Source: Paramarasmius palmivorus
Lineage: Eukaryota > Basidiomycota > Agaricomycetes > Agaricales > Marasmiaceae
Assembly: GCA_037176845.1 (NCBI GenBank)
Contig: JAYKXP010000005.1
Coordinates: 992,001-1,056,000, forward strand
Reading direction: 5' to 3'
Length of the DNA: 64,000 nucleotides
Below, piece by piece: positions 1 to 12,225 of the stretch. Position numbers and translations under genes: made by a program. Each line of letters starts with the position of its first letter. The stretch's first letter is position 1. Under the pieces are notes generated by a model. The model saw only the letters and a list, made by a program, of their open reading frames with translations, did no database searches and was not told where the DNA came from.

Positions 1-2
1 AA

Positions 3-634
3 ATCGACCCGATATGGATGACTAGCAGGACTGCACGTCAAATCTATTCCCTTGGAGAAGTGGAAAAAGTGAGCGACATTCGACAAACGTGCGGTTCGGA
101 TTTTGACCGTTCTTCAGGACATTGGTCGTTTGCTATACCTGGCAGCGTCTTCAATCGCTCTACTTACTCTTCCTCAAACGGATGGTCCAAACGACAATCT
201 ACCTCAAGGCGAAGAACGATCTGAACAGTTCGTGTTGGAAGTCAGCGAATACTTTGAACGTCTAGATGTCAGTACTATTTTATCTCTGGGCATCAGTTTT
301 GCCAACATTGTCGTTCCTTTAGGCAATCCAGCTGGCAATCCGATCTTCTCTAGCCCACATACGCCATTCTCGAATCGCACCCTCAGCGATAAATGCACCT
401 CCGCCGGGCTTTTTGCCCCCTTCCCTCGGAGTCCAGCTTCCTGGCTCTGATTCAGAAGCAGCGAAGAATAGCCGTGGTTTGCAGGAAAGTAGAGTGGAGC
501 GAGACGCATGGAAGGGTATCCTGGATGCGTTAACAAGAATGAAAGATGCCTTGGAAAGAGAGGGACAAACGCAAGCGCAAACTCTGAACGAGGCATCCTC
601 GTCTACGGACATGCAGGGCGTGGAACAGAGTTAG
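3..634 (+). CDS. MED11: Mediator complex subunit 11 (Med11), 5' partial
   Basis: Head-module subunit of Mediator, which bridges transcription activators and RNA polymerase II in the nucleus. Exons read as 3..68, 118..267 and 323..634. The two introns (49 and 55 nt, GT..AG, phase 0) join three different frames into one protein of about 175 residues. The spliced N-terminal part (ARQIYSLGEVEKDIGRLLY, then a stretch ending EYFERLDAIQLAIRSSLAHI) is the helical pattern of Med11, with the conserved 'L.EVEKDI' start. The C-terminal half is a low-complexity linker followed by a helix (VERDAWKGILDALTRMKDAL). The frame is open to the window edge (residues DPIW before the first Met at 18), so the true start probably lies outside. 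Identification is by sequence pattern and fairly sure. Confidence 0.8.
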
Positions 635-2993
635 CCATGAAGGGCTGATTCTCCTTACGAGGTGTGTCGAAACTCTTGATTTTTTCATTCTTTTGCCGCA
701 GAAATATTTACGTTTGAATCAACTACCTACTGCTGTCATAGGCCACGCCTTTTCGAAACCCCTTGCTTAATTGCATGTTATTCCGAGGATAGTGCATGGA
801 TCTTGCTCACTCTGGACGAAGCCAGCCCAAAGTTGGGCAATTACGTTCCGTTTAGAGCCCCCACTTTACAGCTCGTGTTAATCTCCGGGTACCTTGGCTA
901 GGGTCGTGTGCGTGCTAGCCTAGCCTAGGTGAAGGAGGATCAAGAGGATCAATAGGTTTAACTACGTGTAACATGTTCTTTACCTCTTTCGTTGAAGTAA
1001 TGAGGCAGCAGTGTCGCACACGCCGATTTTCCTGACAACCTGAGAACCGAAAACCTGGAAAGAAGAAGAGCACCCTCCAAAGCATGGCGCTTTGTTCGTA
1101 TCATCGATGCTGAAATACTCGATGTCATTTGCAACCGTCGCCGTCAACTGTCATGGTCAAATATGGTACTTTGCCATTTAAGTATGTTTTTGCAGTAAAA
1201 TGCACTGCCAGCGCCGCTACTCCTCTCTCTCAAAGAACATCTGTCAAGCACATATGTTGTTGTTCAATCATTCCATTTTCGTTAATATCGTTGTCGTAAA
1301 TTACATCGTGAACATTGCGTAAGAACGATGCTATCTACACGAAAACGGTGACAGTGCTTTGCATGTAGTATCAGTGAATTGGTAAGTAGTAATGCAGTAG
1401 TGACAAGGATGCGCAAGCGCACCGAGCATCGGGTTACCAACAAAAAGGGCTCCGGGATAAAGTGGAACAGTAGTGTGGTAGGTAAGAGAGGCAAGTACCT
1501 ACGTGGATATGTATAGACAATCCAGTGGTGGTCGTACGTGAGCATCGTGTAGCAGGTAGCAGAAACAAACAGATAAGCAAGGCGTAATTCTTTCCACAAA
1601 TCGTATCATCGCGAGAAATCCAGCGTTTTGCTCCCCCCAACCCGCTCCGAGTCTCAAGGCGTGCATCAAGCAGCATTGGCTTCGGGTGCGCTCGAGTGAG
1701 GGAAACAAGATCCATCCAAGCTCGCGATATGTCGTCGACTTGCCGCTTAATGAAACCTAGATCTCCATGAGTCTTCAACTACACACAAGAGCCACAGCCA
1801 ACAATAGAAAAGCGGCAGTTGATGACATTACACGTGCGTCATCGACCAACTAGATGGGAGACTGCAAGGTAAAGCCATCGGTTACCGACTAGTCCTTGTG
1901 GAGTGGTCTGCGGAGGAAGGGAGACTTGAAGCGGTGAAAGAATGACTTGCGCCTCGGGGACCGTGTAACCGGGTCGCACCACCTGAACCGGGAATACCAA
2001 AGCTCACGGGAACATGAACAGGCGCGCCGGCGCGCAAGAGAGGGACCACCAATCCAATGAATATACCACATAAGATAGGGCCTCCCTTGCCGTTGATGAA
2101 GATAACCGCCGGAGTTGACGAAGACTGAAGGGGACTGGGGGAATGGGGAAATATGAACCAATGTAGGGGAAGAAGCCCGAGTAACGATGATCAGGCGTCG
2201 ACGAGCCTTTCCGAAGAAGCTGAATGTGGAATGATGATGATGGTGTTGGGGGAAGAGTACAACAAATCCAGACCAAAAAATCAGTTGATAATTAGTTACA
2301 CGTGCGATGAGGGTGTCGGATAGAAGGAAGTGTGTGGGTGTGCGATTCCAATTCCTTGTCTGGACGAGCGGTGCTTGACAAAGTACGCCCGCGCGCAAAC
2401 ACGGAGGGGGTGAACGATGAAATGTTGACGCCAATGTATCGGACATGACATCCATCACGCGAGGCACGATCGCACAATAAAGTGGTCGCCTACTAGCTGT
2501 GAAGGATGCTGATATGCATGGAGTTTGTAAGGGACTGGGATGGGATGTTCGGTGACGAAGCGACGAGTGTAAAAAAAAAGAGTGTACAAGAAGTGCAAGA
2601 GGAGGGCGAGAACGTCACAATGGAGTCCTCAAGCCGCTGGCCTCGAGTCTTGTGTCGTGTCGCTGTACCGAAACAGGTCATCTAACCAAAGTCCTCGGTC
2701 GTCCATCGTCGTTTCGAGTCGTTCGAGACGCCTGACACCGGATCAGGCGGGAAGTGAGTGGCGAGGGTGAGTGGTCCTCTCGACAAAGACGGGGAAAGGG
2801 AAGCGCATTAGCGGAGATGGTGAGAATAATGCGAAAAATGTGATGCGAATAATATAATGCGAATAGCAAATAGTCCGTTCATAAATCAATGCAGGTCACC
2901 TGTCCTAATGGTGTGAAAGGATCGAACTCTTGAGTGTGATGCGACAGGATTTGACATTTTTTGAGTTTCGAGTCCGACAAGCGCAACGGAGAC
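635..2993. other. Intergenic stretch, no convincing gene
   Basis: This holds the 3' flank of Med11 and the 3' flank of the first bHLH gene. Several open frames exist on the minus strand (for example 1434-1778 and 1889-2467), but none gives a recognisable protein or a clear exon chain. A GC-rich palindromic patch (ggcgcgccggcgcgc) lies near 2021-2035. Confidence 0.5.
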
Positions 2994-4052
2994 TTAATAC
3001 TGAGGATGAGGGTGAACCTGCATCATATGTCTGCGTTGGGTAGCAGTGTTAAGCATGAGGGTCTCGTTGAGGTTGCGAAGTCGGTTGATTTCTTCCTCGG
3101 AAGCTCTCAATTGGGACTCCAAGTTGGAACGGATGGAGTTGAGAGACTTGATATGCGATGAAGCTAAGTAAAAAAGCTATCAGTATCTCGAAGGCGCTTT
3201 GCGTTATCAAAAAGACTTACCACGCTCGAGCAAAACGACCTTGCTGCACTTCTGGCTCATAGCCGGCAAAGCTTCGCGAAGCTTGGTGTAGCCGTCTCTG
3301 AGCTCGTCGCGTCGTTTCTGCTCGGACTCAATGCGTTGCTTTCGAACGGCCTCACGTCGACTGTGGACCAAAACGTGTTTAGTGAAATCGATAACCGGAT
3401 ATCAATGATGGGAACAACTTACAGATCAACACCTCCTGAAGACTGGTGTTCGTCCTCCTCAACTTCGTCTGAATCATCGTTGCTTCTCATTGTGTTGCTC
3501 CTTGTAGTCCTAGCCCGTCTGACGCTAGCCCTGGTAGCGGCGGCAGGAGTAGGCATCGTGGGGAGAGCCATCGGGTTGAAACGGTGCGAGCGTGGGACAG
3601 TCGCAGCGTAAGGAACATGGGGTGGTGGAGAGCGGTTTGAACCGCGGCTGTTCCTGCCAGAGGGCTCGTCGCCAGAAGAGGCGTCAGCGCCATTGCTCAA
3701 GGTATAGCTGAGCGTAGGGGGTGAGACGGCAGCGCCGTCGACAGGGGGCGACAAGGGGCGAGAGGGAGTCGAGAACGCGGGCGTATAGCCATACTCTCCA
3801 ATAGTAGCGAGACTGACGTTCTGATACGACATGTTAGGTGATGCCGATGGGTTAGAGACTGATGGGGATATGATTAGAAATCGTCATACCAGGCTAGACA
3901 AAGAAAGAGTACTCACGCAACGATGGGGCGAATTCTGGGGAAGGAGGAGGAAATTGCAGGTAGGAGTCCATGGGCGTTTCAAGAAGGTAGCTTGGGCCGT
4001 CCATGTGGTCCATACCGTAGGAGGTGTGAGCGAGGCTTGGTTCAAACTCCAT
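2994..4052 (-). CDS. bHLH-leucine zipper transcription factor (paralog 1)
   Basis: Nuclear DNA-binding regulator. Exons on the minus strand: 4052..3917, 3858..3423, 3360..3221 and 3163..2994, giving 293 residues; the three introns are 57-62 nt. The N-terminal half is Ser/Pro-rich with an acidic patch (DDSDEVEEDEHQ). The basic region and helix 1 follow at about residues 190-215 (RKQRIESEQKRRDELRDGY). The Glu and last Arg needed for E-box contact are kept, but the usual His is Arg. Helix 2 has SQKCSKVVLLER, then a short zipper (SLNSIRSNLESQLRA). A phase-1 intron interrupts the gene right after LLER, exactly as in the second bHLH gene at 11160-12225, so the two are paralogs. The target genes cannot be told from sequence. 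Confidence 0.85.
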
Positions 4053-5973
4053 CGATAAAGATGAGGAATAAAAAATCTAGAAAATGAAACAAAAAAACGG
4101 TCGACGGGGGTTGAGTCGAAAAGAATCTGTAGAATGTGGCGCAGTCAGTACGCTTTGAATGTACGAATGAAATATAGTGAAGATGAAAGAAAAAAAATAC
4201 GAGCTCAACGTATGGAAATGACGCCTACAGGATATGGCCAGCAATAGTTTGATGGGGCTGCTGGAGGACGACCGCAAAGATATATTAGCGGACGAGGAAG
4301 AAGATTGGAGGAGTAAGAAGGCGGAGGGGGGAATAAAGAAGATTTGCTTCCGCGGGAGCATTTTTATAGAGCCCCCTCGTGTGCCTCTTTCTCACATAAG
4401 CCCAAATATGGAAGTGTCCGGGACGAGCGGCGTTCATCCGGCCGTATCAGATCTCCGAGTCTCTTCCTACAGTTCCAGGGTCATTAGACAGCATCCTTCA
4501 TTTCCTTCCCTTCAATCAGGCCGAGATTTCAAACTATCCCATTTCCCAAGCTCAACTGTACTATCACTTGTCCCGGTATCATCCTCGGTTTGGTTCTATT
4601 GTTTAGCGGTAAGCTTGTCAGTTCTCTTCAACAAGTTTACTTCTCGTACCGATGATCCGTACGCGTAAAAAGACCCTGGAAGACTGGGCAATAGTGCCTA
4701 TCGATGTTCAGGTCATTTGTGGTCACTTGTTTTCTACATAAAAAAAGACATTGTTTTCTTTGGTTATCACAGTTCGACATCGAGATCCGTGTGAAAGAAT
4801 TGGGTGTTGTACCCAAAACTCCGAGCTATTCGAGGGGAAACCTTAGCCCCAGTTCGGTGGAACCTTGACGCAAGTGTAGATCTCAGCCTGATGCTTTCCC
4901 CTTTCCCAGCGACACCTAAATTTCTTACTCTTCATACCCCCATCAGTTCCGAAGCTTTCTAATGCAAACATAGGCTAAGGATTCTTCCCTGTTAAACGTA
5001 CAATGACAAATGCACCTTGTATCCAGGATCCTACTATTACCATTACCTCTAGGCAGTGCTCGCTTCATCTCGCGAAGCCCAGTCCAGAATCATCGCGCTC
5101 CCTCTCAGAAGTTTCGAGGTGTCGGTAAACGGAAATCGAAACATTTCATATCCAAAAGGCCTGCTGTCGGAGGTCGCATGTCCGTCCATACTCTCTGTCT
5201 TCACTAATTTCAACCCAGCCCCCAGCTTTCCATCTTTCTATCAATCATGCAGCTGCGTAGGGCATATGCATCAGAATCCCTTTGCCTTCTACAGTACTCG
5301 AGCGCAAAAACCCCCGTTTCTGTCTGCACTGCTTCAATTGGTATTTTAGGCAATCCGTTTCTACAAGACTTTGCCCGAAGACCGGAAACGTTTTTTTAAT
5401 TTCCCAAGTTTTCGTTTTCGTCCCAATCCCTTATTGTACACTTTTACAGATGTAGTATAATGACCTAGTTCTTCATTATTATTCACTTCCCCGATCAGCC
5501 CAAGGTAAGTAAGTCTCGGGCGGACGAAAACCTTAGTTTTCCAGCTCGGATGGATGAATGGGTCCCTACATTGGTCTTGTGCGCGCCATAGAACTGTTTC
5601 TCTTCAACGGGCACAAATCGGGTGACCGTTCGCACATAAGCTTGGGCCACTTCTCTTCCATTCCTACTACAACGTCACGGCGAAACGAGCGTCCAGGAAG
5701 TGTACCTGAGCACCCAATTCCATTGGCTTAACCTATCACATGAGCAAGCAAGCCTACAGAGATCATCAAGTGAGTCATAAAGGTATTCGTTACAAGCATT
5801 ATAGTCGTAAACAGTTCGTAAGGTTGATAGATGGCGCAAAAATAAAGAATGAAATAGGGAAAGGAAACCGTTCAGGACGGAAAACCGGAAATACAGTACT
5901 AGGAGCAATAGGAAGAACATCAAAGCAAGCAGGGAAGTGTCCAAAAATTGTCCACCGGCAGGCTCTATTTTGC
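4053..5973. promoter_or_regulatory. Upstream region and leader of bHLH gene 1; 3' flank of membrane protein gene
   Basis: Read on the minus strand, about 4060-4370 is strongly pyrimidine-rich, as in leaders and core promoters of well-expressed basidiomycete genes. The rest, to 5973, has no supported gene. The open frames here (4234-4668, 5010-5349, 5675-5944) have biased composition and no exon partners. Confidence 0.4.
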
Positions 5974-7149
5974 TTATGCGGCATTGTAGTACCCTGTCAT
6001 TCAGATGCCATCGTCAGTCCGACGCCACAGTAACAAGCCTGAGTACATCTATTGCTTACCGCCGTAAAACGGTCCCTTCATGCCTGAGTAGTGTTCTAAC
6101 CGCTTGGAGAACCGCCAGTTCAAGAAGTACATGTACATCTGATATCAAAGTGTAAAGTCAATTCGCGGATATCAGACCGAATCGAACGAAATGTACCTGG
6201 AATCCCAAGTCAACAAGGAGACCGATAATAAACGCCGTCTGGATACTGGAATATCCGCCAGCACAGAACCCTGACGGAAAAGATGCGTTGTTTTCGTATC
6301 CTGCGGCAGCTGACTCGGTCCATAGTTGACCTCCGTTATTACACTCCCAGATAATCTTGTCCTTTCTGTAAAACCAGCGATTGTGTCAACGTCAATGACC
6401 TCACAAGCGACGGAACTCGGTGGAAGACCGCGGCGACGGGGAGCGGAGAGGATATGCAGGGAATTGGGAAGTTGGGAAGAAAAGAAGAGAACATGCGCAC
6501 CCTCGGTTAAGCTCCACCACCATCAAGATAGCTCGGATAGCACTTATAACGATGATGAAAGGCCATAGGAACTTGCACACTCGTGTCCAGATGTACGATC
6601 GCTAGAGGTACACGAGAGGGCGATCAGTATCCTTTGTTTAGGTTTCCTTGGAGTAATTGGATAGTTTAAGAAGCTCCAACCCGGATGGACGTACATTCGA
6701 TAGGGCAAGAACGTTAATGACAGCGACCGCAGCGACACCCAAACCAATACCACCGTAGATGAACCTGGATAACCGGAATTAGCGATTGGAGACCTGAACA
6801 CTGTTGTTCTTGGAGCCTTGGAGACGAACCATTCAGGGTAAAAGAAGAACAAATATTGACCATTGATTAGGAGGAAGATACCGCCGCCAATGCTGTAAGC
6901 CTGGAATTGCAAAAAAGAACAAGGTTGAGTGTCGGTGGAATCCTTGGCTTTGAGTACAAAGCGACGTACGGCAATAACAACACCCCATGCGATAGCACCA
7001 CCCCTCTACAGCAAATAGACCACAGGGTTAAATCCAAGATAATAAGGGTAGACGGGGAGCAGAGAGATGTACCAGAGGGAGCAACAAGAGACAATTATCA
7101 CACCTAGGGACCCAAAGGAACAATAGATCAGCGTCAGAGGGATTATCAT
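5974..7149 (-). CDS. Four-helix membrane protein with an in-frame stop in exon 1
   Basis: Uncharacterised integral membrane protein. Exons on the minus strand: 7149..6958, 6900..6830, 6764..6695, 6601..6501, 6365..6197, 6138..6060 and 5993..5974, 233 codons, all with GT..AG introns. Hydrophobic segments lie at about residues 1-30, 47-90, 90-112 and 115-140, with a last one near 185-205. The region between the last two contains a Cys pair (WECNNGG and FCAGGY) typical of an external loop. The C-terminus is MKGPFYGGYYNA. Codon 48 (7006-7008) is TAG and interrupts an otherwise well-behaved membrane segment. CAG (Gln) would fit there, so this is a recent nonsense mutation, a base-call error or a mis-modelled start. 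An alternative start using an intron about 7007-7073 and an ATG near 7188 avoids the stop but gives a less membrane-like N-terminus. Confidence 0.6.
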
Positions 7150-10100
7150 TCGGCGATTACGACAAAAAGGGAAAAAGGACGTACCACATTGTAAATGGGG
7201 GTTCTAGCGGCTAGATATTACTTGAGAGAGGTAGCTTTGTCGGGTATCGCAATAGATAAGGTCAATAACGGGGACGTGGGTCGTGAGGATCGTCGACAGC
7301 GACGAGTGCTGTAGGAAAGGAGTGAAGGAGACGATGAGAAAAAGGTCTGACGCAAATCCGTGACTTGAGGTCGGTGTGACTGTCACAAAACACACCCACG
7401 TTTGTCGTTGTCCGACGACGAGCTGCGGCTGTTTCGGACAGTCTGCGACGGTCTTTCCAATGCTCAACAGTACTCTTCTCTATTCTCAAATTTGAGCTGG
7501 ACTCTGTGACTCACTGGTCTCTCGTTCTTCCGCTAGAAGCTAAAGCTCAGGCTCTGATTAGCGCTCCCAAAACATATTAGGCTGGTTCCGAATGACTCTG
7601 GTGGCTTTGAATTCTTGCTCTGTTTCGCAGCCGATGGGAACACCTTTCCACTAAGGGTCCGCTACTGGGCTTCCCGCACAGCTCTTCCAGGGCCAATCTA
7701 GTGGACCATTCCTCTCCGACTCTAATGATAGTGACCTCTACGAGCCGTCAGGGCTAGGTTGGCACTCCGCGATCCAGGTAATACCTCTTGGGATATTTTC
7801 AGTCCAAAATGAACCTCTTTTTACCCAAGTCTTTAGACAAGGACTCGGAATTACAGGTGTCCTTGTCAAAGACCGACTATACCGGCGGCCTCCCGGAAAC
7901 ACTCGAGTCAGATGTCCAAAACCCGGCGAAATCCCAATTCCCGTCAAACTACCTTTCAGACTGTACAGGGCCAGACCGTCGACTCGGTCTGATGCGAGAA
8001 TTACTTCTCTATGATTCAAAAATGAATCATCGTATACTTATTTACAGCAGTCAACATCTGATACTGCACACAGACTTCCTTCCAAGTTTTGCTACACATC
8101 TACGTTCAATCTACCTGGGCCCTGCCATCAACAGATCACCGTCAAGTAAAAAGACTCCGTTGTTCGAACTCGGAATTTCCATATAGTAGAATGCCTCATT
8201 GTTGTCTGCAGGCGCTCTAGAAGCCCTGTGGTCACTTGACTTTTTTCAGTTCTGTTTGGATGCTCAATGTCAAGAAAGAAACCAGCAATCCTGCGAAACC
8301 TTGGCCGCAAACGGTATCTCTATCACTTTCAACCAGGGTAGTGAGAGCATCCCTAGTCGACGCGTGCTGCAGTTACTCTTCTTTTCACGTCGCCTATGCT
8401 CCCCTAGCACATCTGATCCTCGATCTGTAAGACTCTAGCGGGCCCGAGACGGCAGAGAGAGATAGGTGATGACAAGCGATGTTCAACTACTCAATCCCTG
8501 ACCTTCATAAAAGTTCCTGGCTATCCGAACTATTCAAACTCGACGCGTCCCTGGCCTTCTGTAGCTCGCGACATGTATACATGATAACATACATCTACGT
8601 ATGCATATTTTCCGAGTGCATCGACATCCCGCCAAGTTATCACCGCAACCCTGATGCCGTTGAGAATAGGGGGACTCACTAGCCCGCACATCCCTCTTCC
8701 GGAATGAATTCATGGATCGACCAAGCTCCAGCTTCCAGGCAATGTATCCGCGAATATCAAGTATCAAGTCACTATATCCACCATTCACCTCGATTGCTCA
8801 CCGCATGGATCCCCGTCGAACGCATCAAACACGAGAAATTTTCCCGCCTTCATATCCATCGGATCTCTACACTGGTTTTCACACTACGCGCTGCGCTGTA
8901 TTGCGTGTTTGCGTGCGTCTCGTACGGCAGAAGATTGCTCGGCTGACGTGCTTGTCATTCGCGGATACACCTTGTTCCAGATTGGAGACTGGTTGCTGCT
9001 CATGAGGCCAGAGGTTTGGGCTAACAACTTCTGTCACTGTGATGCCCTGTCGGGGTTTCTGGGATCTCTAGGAAAGTGTATTTCGGGTCAGTCCATCATG
9101 ACAGTCCATCAGAAAGACTTGGAATGGTTGTTGTGTGAGCTGATAGAACTACTAACACACGCGTCCACAATATCGGTACGTGGGTAATTAATATCCTGAC
9201 AAGAAAACTCATCGATGAAAGCGGCCGTCGAGGCAGTACAGTGCTCGCGGGGAACCTCGTTGCTTCATACTCCAGTTTTTTCCTATCGAAGCGTCGACGC
9301 GGACAACCCCAGGAGGCAGGAAGCTCTAACTTGAAGCGCTCGTCATTGTACTTGTCCTTTGGCCACTGCAATAACGGAGATGCGAAGCTTCCTTTGCACA
9401 GGGACGCTGTATATTTTAGCTGTGTTTGAGTCCTATTTTTTGACTGCGATCTTGTGCTCCAATTTTCATACGCGCTTGCAGTAGACATCGTCGGATCAGC
9501 TTGAGGGTCCTGTTGAAACTCTTCCTTGCGCCTATGTTTCGGAATATGAACAATACACACTACAGCGTGAATGCCACAGAGCTCCGTGCAGAGGTTTTTA
9601 CGAGGCCCATCACAGTGCCCGAACCAACCTTATAGGCTTTTTTTCTATTCGTCGTGACCGTCCCCCAGACACTCACTATCTCACCCTCGATTTTCAATAG
9701 CATTCCGGGGCTCAAGATACCATGTACACAGTATCTATCCCCTACGGGACTGTGCTCCTTCGCATTCGGGCAGCGAGCCAAGAAAGCTAGTGGTGGCGGA
9801 ACAGCCACAACACAAGGTCACGTCAGACCTCCTCGTTCTGCTAGCAATTACCACTACCTCAACACGAGTCTCCCAGCTTGCATCGTGGACGGGAGGACCC
9901 TAAAAACGAATGCTAACACTTTGACTTGCGCGGATAAATGGATCGGGCACCGACGGGCACAGACTCGGACAACGTGTTTACAATGTGTTCATGTCGCAAT
10001 CGAAAGGCGCACGCTAGCCAAGTGATGCATGTACCTTCTAAGCACGACCTTTCAGGGCCGAAGCCAGTGAAGTAGTTACTATATTCGAGTAGGCCTTTCA

Positions 10101-11159
10101 TTGAAGGTTCACAGAAACGAACATTGACAACGACTCGGCCGACGGTCGTGCGAGACTGGATAAAAATCATTCAATACTATCTACTTACATACAGACTTTG
10201 AAATACATTCAGGCAGTGTCCAACAGTTCGTAAAGCAAGTAATGGGTTGGGAGAAGGAAAAGACATCTGAAGAAAACGTATAGGAAGTTCGACTGGAATC
10301 CAATTCGCAAAATCTCTGACTTTGACCAAGAATCATCTTCCAAGTTCTTCGTCTCCCTTTGTCTCCTTCGCTAATCATTCCCCGGTCCAAATTCATCAAG
10401 AATCGTGAAGCATTGCGGTCATGCTCTTCCATATCGATAGAAGAGCGGGGAAAATCAATCGATGCGTTGCATCGTTGTCGTCGTCGAGTCGTGAAGGGGG
10501 TAATCTATACAAGTGATGGGTGGGAACGGTGCTAGGCTGGTGGAACCAAGGGACGTAGGAGCGTCTTCCGTTCGCCAGTGGTCGAGGTAAGAGCTTGTAT
10601 GAATTTCTTCATCGTCGGGCAAGAAAATGAGAGGTGGAACAATGGGGAGCCGATGGAGAGGTATCGGTTGGGAGTTCCTCGCCGGTAATACAAATCGGCT
10701 CGACCATAATCCCGAAAATGGCATTTTTAAATTCGCTGGGAATTTTGGAATTCCGGTAGGAAAGTCCTGGGCCCCCCGCAAGAGAGAAAGTCGCTTCGGC
10801 GCTACCATATCGATCGACGAGATGATGCTGATACCATCAACACGATGCAGGATTCTGCGACGTGCGAGGTGACGCTGGTTTCTCTCACGGGGGAATCGAG
10901 CAAGTTTGGGCCAGGAATCCACCACCGAGCGCACGGCGCTGCAAGTGGATCCCCAGCGCCTGTGCTTCGACCAGCCAGAAATGCTTGTCCTCGTTGTCGA
11001 CGAAATACATTCATTTTCAATCCAGTATTCAAGGCCACAGAAAATAGAGAGGAAAAAAATGCGATGGTGAAAATAAAGAAAAAGGGAATGCCGGAATAGA
11101 AGAACATGTGTGCTGCAGAGGCTTTTGAGAAGCGTCGATGTGTATACGCCCTCTTCACG
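7150..11159. other. Gene-poor 4-kb stretch
   Basis: Promoter of the membrane protein gene on the left and 3' flank of the second bHLH gene on the right. Open frames on both strands (for example 7690-7990 +, 8909-9187 +, 9096-9560 -, 9560-9808 -, 10455-10934 -) look partly protein-like but could not be joined into a gene or matched to a family. No transposon ends, long repeats or RNA genes were seen. Confidence 0.4.
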
Positions 11160-12225
11160 TCAATATCCTTCTGAATTTGACGGACTCGAGCCTTGCGATT
11201 GATGTGGCCGAGACGTGGAATGTGAAGATATGGGGACATCGGGCGGTGGCGACAGAGGCCGAGCGTCCGCATCAAAGTGACCCGGCGAAGGAGTATCATG
11301 AGATGGAAGAGATATCTTTTCGTTGAGCGCACGTAGTCGCTGCATCTCTTGATCCAATAGTTGTAGGCGAGCCTGAAGTTCCCGATTGGTGTTTTCCAGC
11401 TGCACAATGTAGTTCGTCGCTATAATGTACGACGTTAATGAAGTGCTTGACCAGATGAGAGGCGGACAACGACTAACCTCGTTCCAGCAGCGAAACCTTG
11501 CTGCTCTTCTGGTTGGACACAGGTAAGACATCCTTCAGCTTTGCGTAGCCGTCCCTGAGCTCGTCTCGTCTCCGCTGTTCCGCCTCGATCCTTTGCCTAC
11601 GTGTAGCCTCTTTCCTCGAATGTGCCAAGTTGGTAGATTGTTCATATGCCTGGGCACCCATTTCGTCGTCGTCAGAATCGTGAGAGCGACCTCTACTTCT
11701 CCTTCCGGAAGAGCTAGTAGGTGACGGAGTGGGGTTATATCGGTGGTGTCTGTGGACAAGACTATTGCCTCGAGATGAAGAGGGCGAATTTGCACCGCTA
11801 CTATTGTAAACGCCGTCGGCAGATGTATCTGAGCCAGAAATGGGAGGCGATAGAGGGTCGTATGTTTCTGGGGAAGGTGGCGGTGGAGAGTGAGAAAGAG
11901 GTAAGGGAACATGAGGCGACGAGGCGCCGTACACGGGGTTCTGATACATCATGGTCATGTTTGGATATTGGAGACCCTGTTGCTGCTGCTGCTGCAGCAT
12001 CTCATTGGAATGGCCTAAACGGATTATCTGATGAACATGTGTTTTAAGAAATAATTATTGTGAAAAGGACCCACGCGACTGAGTGCTGTCGTGCACGATT
12101 GGATACTGCTGCATTGGCGAGGCATAGGGAATGAATTGAGACTCCTGGTCCGATGAGTAAAAATATTGGCCTTGTACAGCGATAGGCTGGTGATCTGTGT
12201 CCTGGTGTTGCTGCTGGTGCTCCAT
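11160..12225 (-). CDS. bHLH-leucine zipper transcription factor (paralog 2)
   Basis: Nuclear transcription factor of 315 residues. Exons on the minus strand: 12225..12075, 12014..11478 and 11419..11160. The N-terminus is Gln-rich (MEHQQQHQDTDHQP, then a CAG-coded LQQQQQQG run near 11983-12005). A Ser/Pro-rich region follows. The basic-helix region RKEATRRQRIEAEQRRRDEL is at about residues 195-215, with helix 2 ending SSKVSLLERA and a zipper NYIVQLENTNRELQARLQLL. The tail is Pro/Ser-rich. It shares the basic region, the SQK.SKV.LLER signature and the phase-1 intron after LLER with the gene at 2994-4052, lies in the same orientation 7 kb away, and is a duplicate of it. The N-terminal activation-like regions have diverged completely. 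Confidence 0.88.

Noticed and set aside
1889..2467. 192-codon open frame, minus strand
   Set aside because: Arg/Ser/His-biased sequence with no domain. A second overlapping frame (PAVIFINGKGGPILCGIFIG) looks equally protein-like, so neither is supported.
9096..9560. 154-codon open frame, minus strand
   Set aside because: No recognisable domain or splice partners.
10455..10934. 159-codon open frame, minus strand
   Set aside because: Located in the 3' flank of bHLH gene 2; no motif, and the other strand is equally open.
10802..11407. 201-codon open frame, minus strand
   Set aside because: It overlaps the last exon of bHLH gene 2 in another frame and has no family features.
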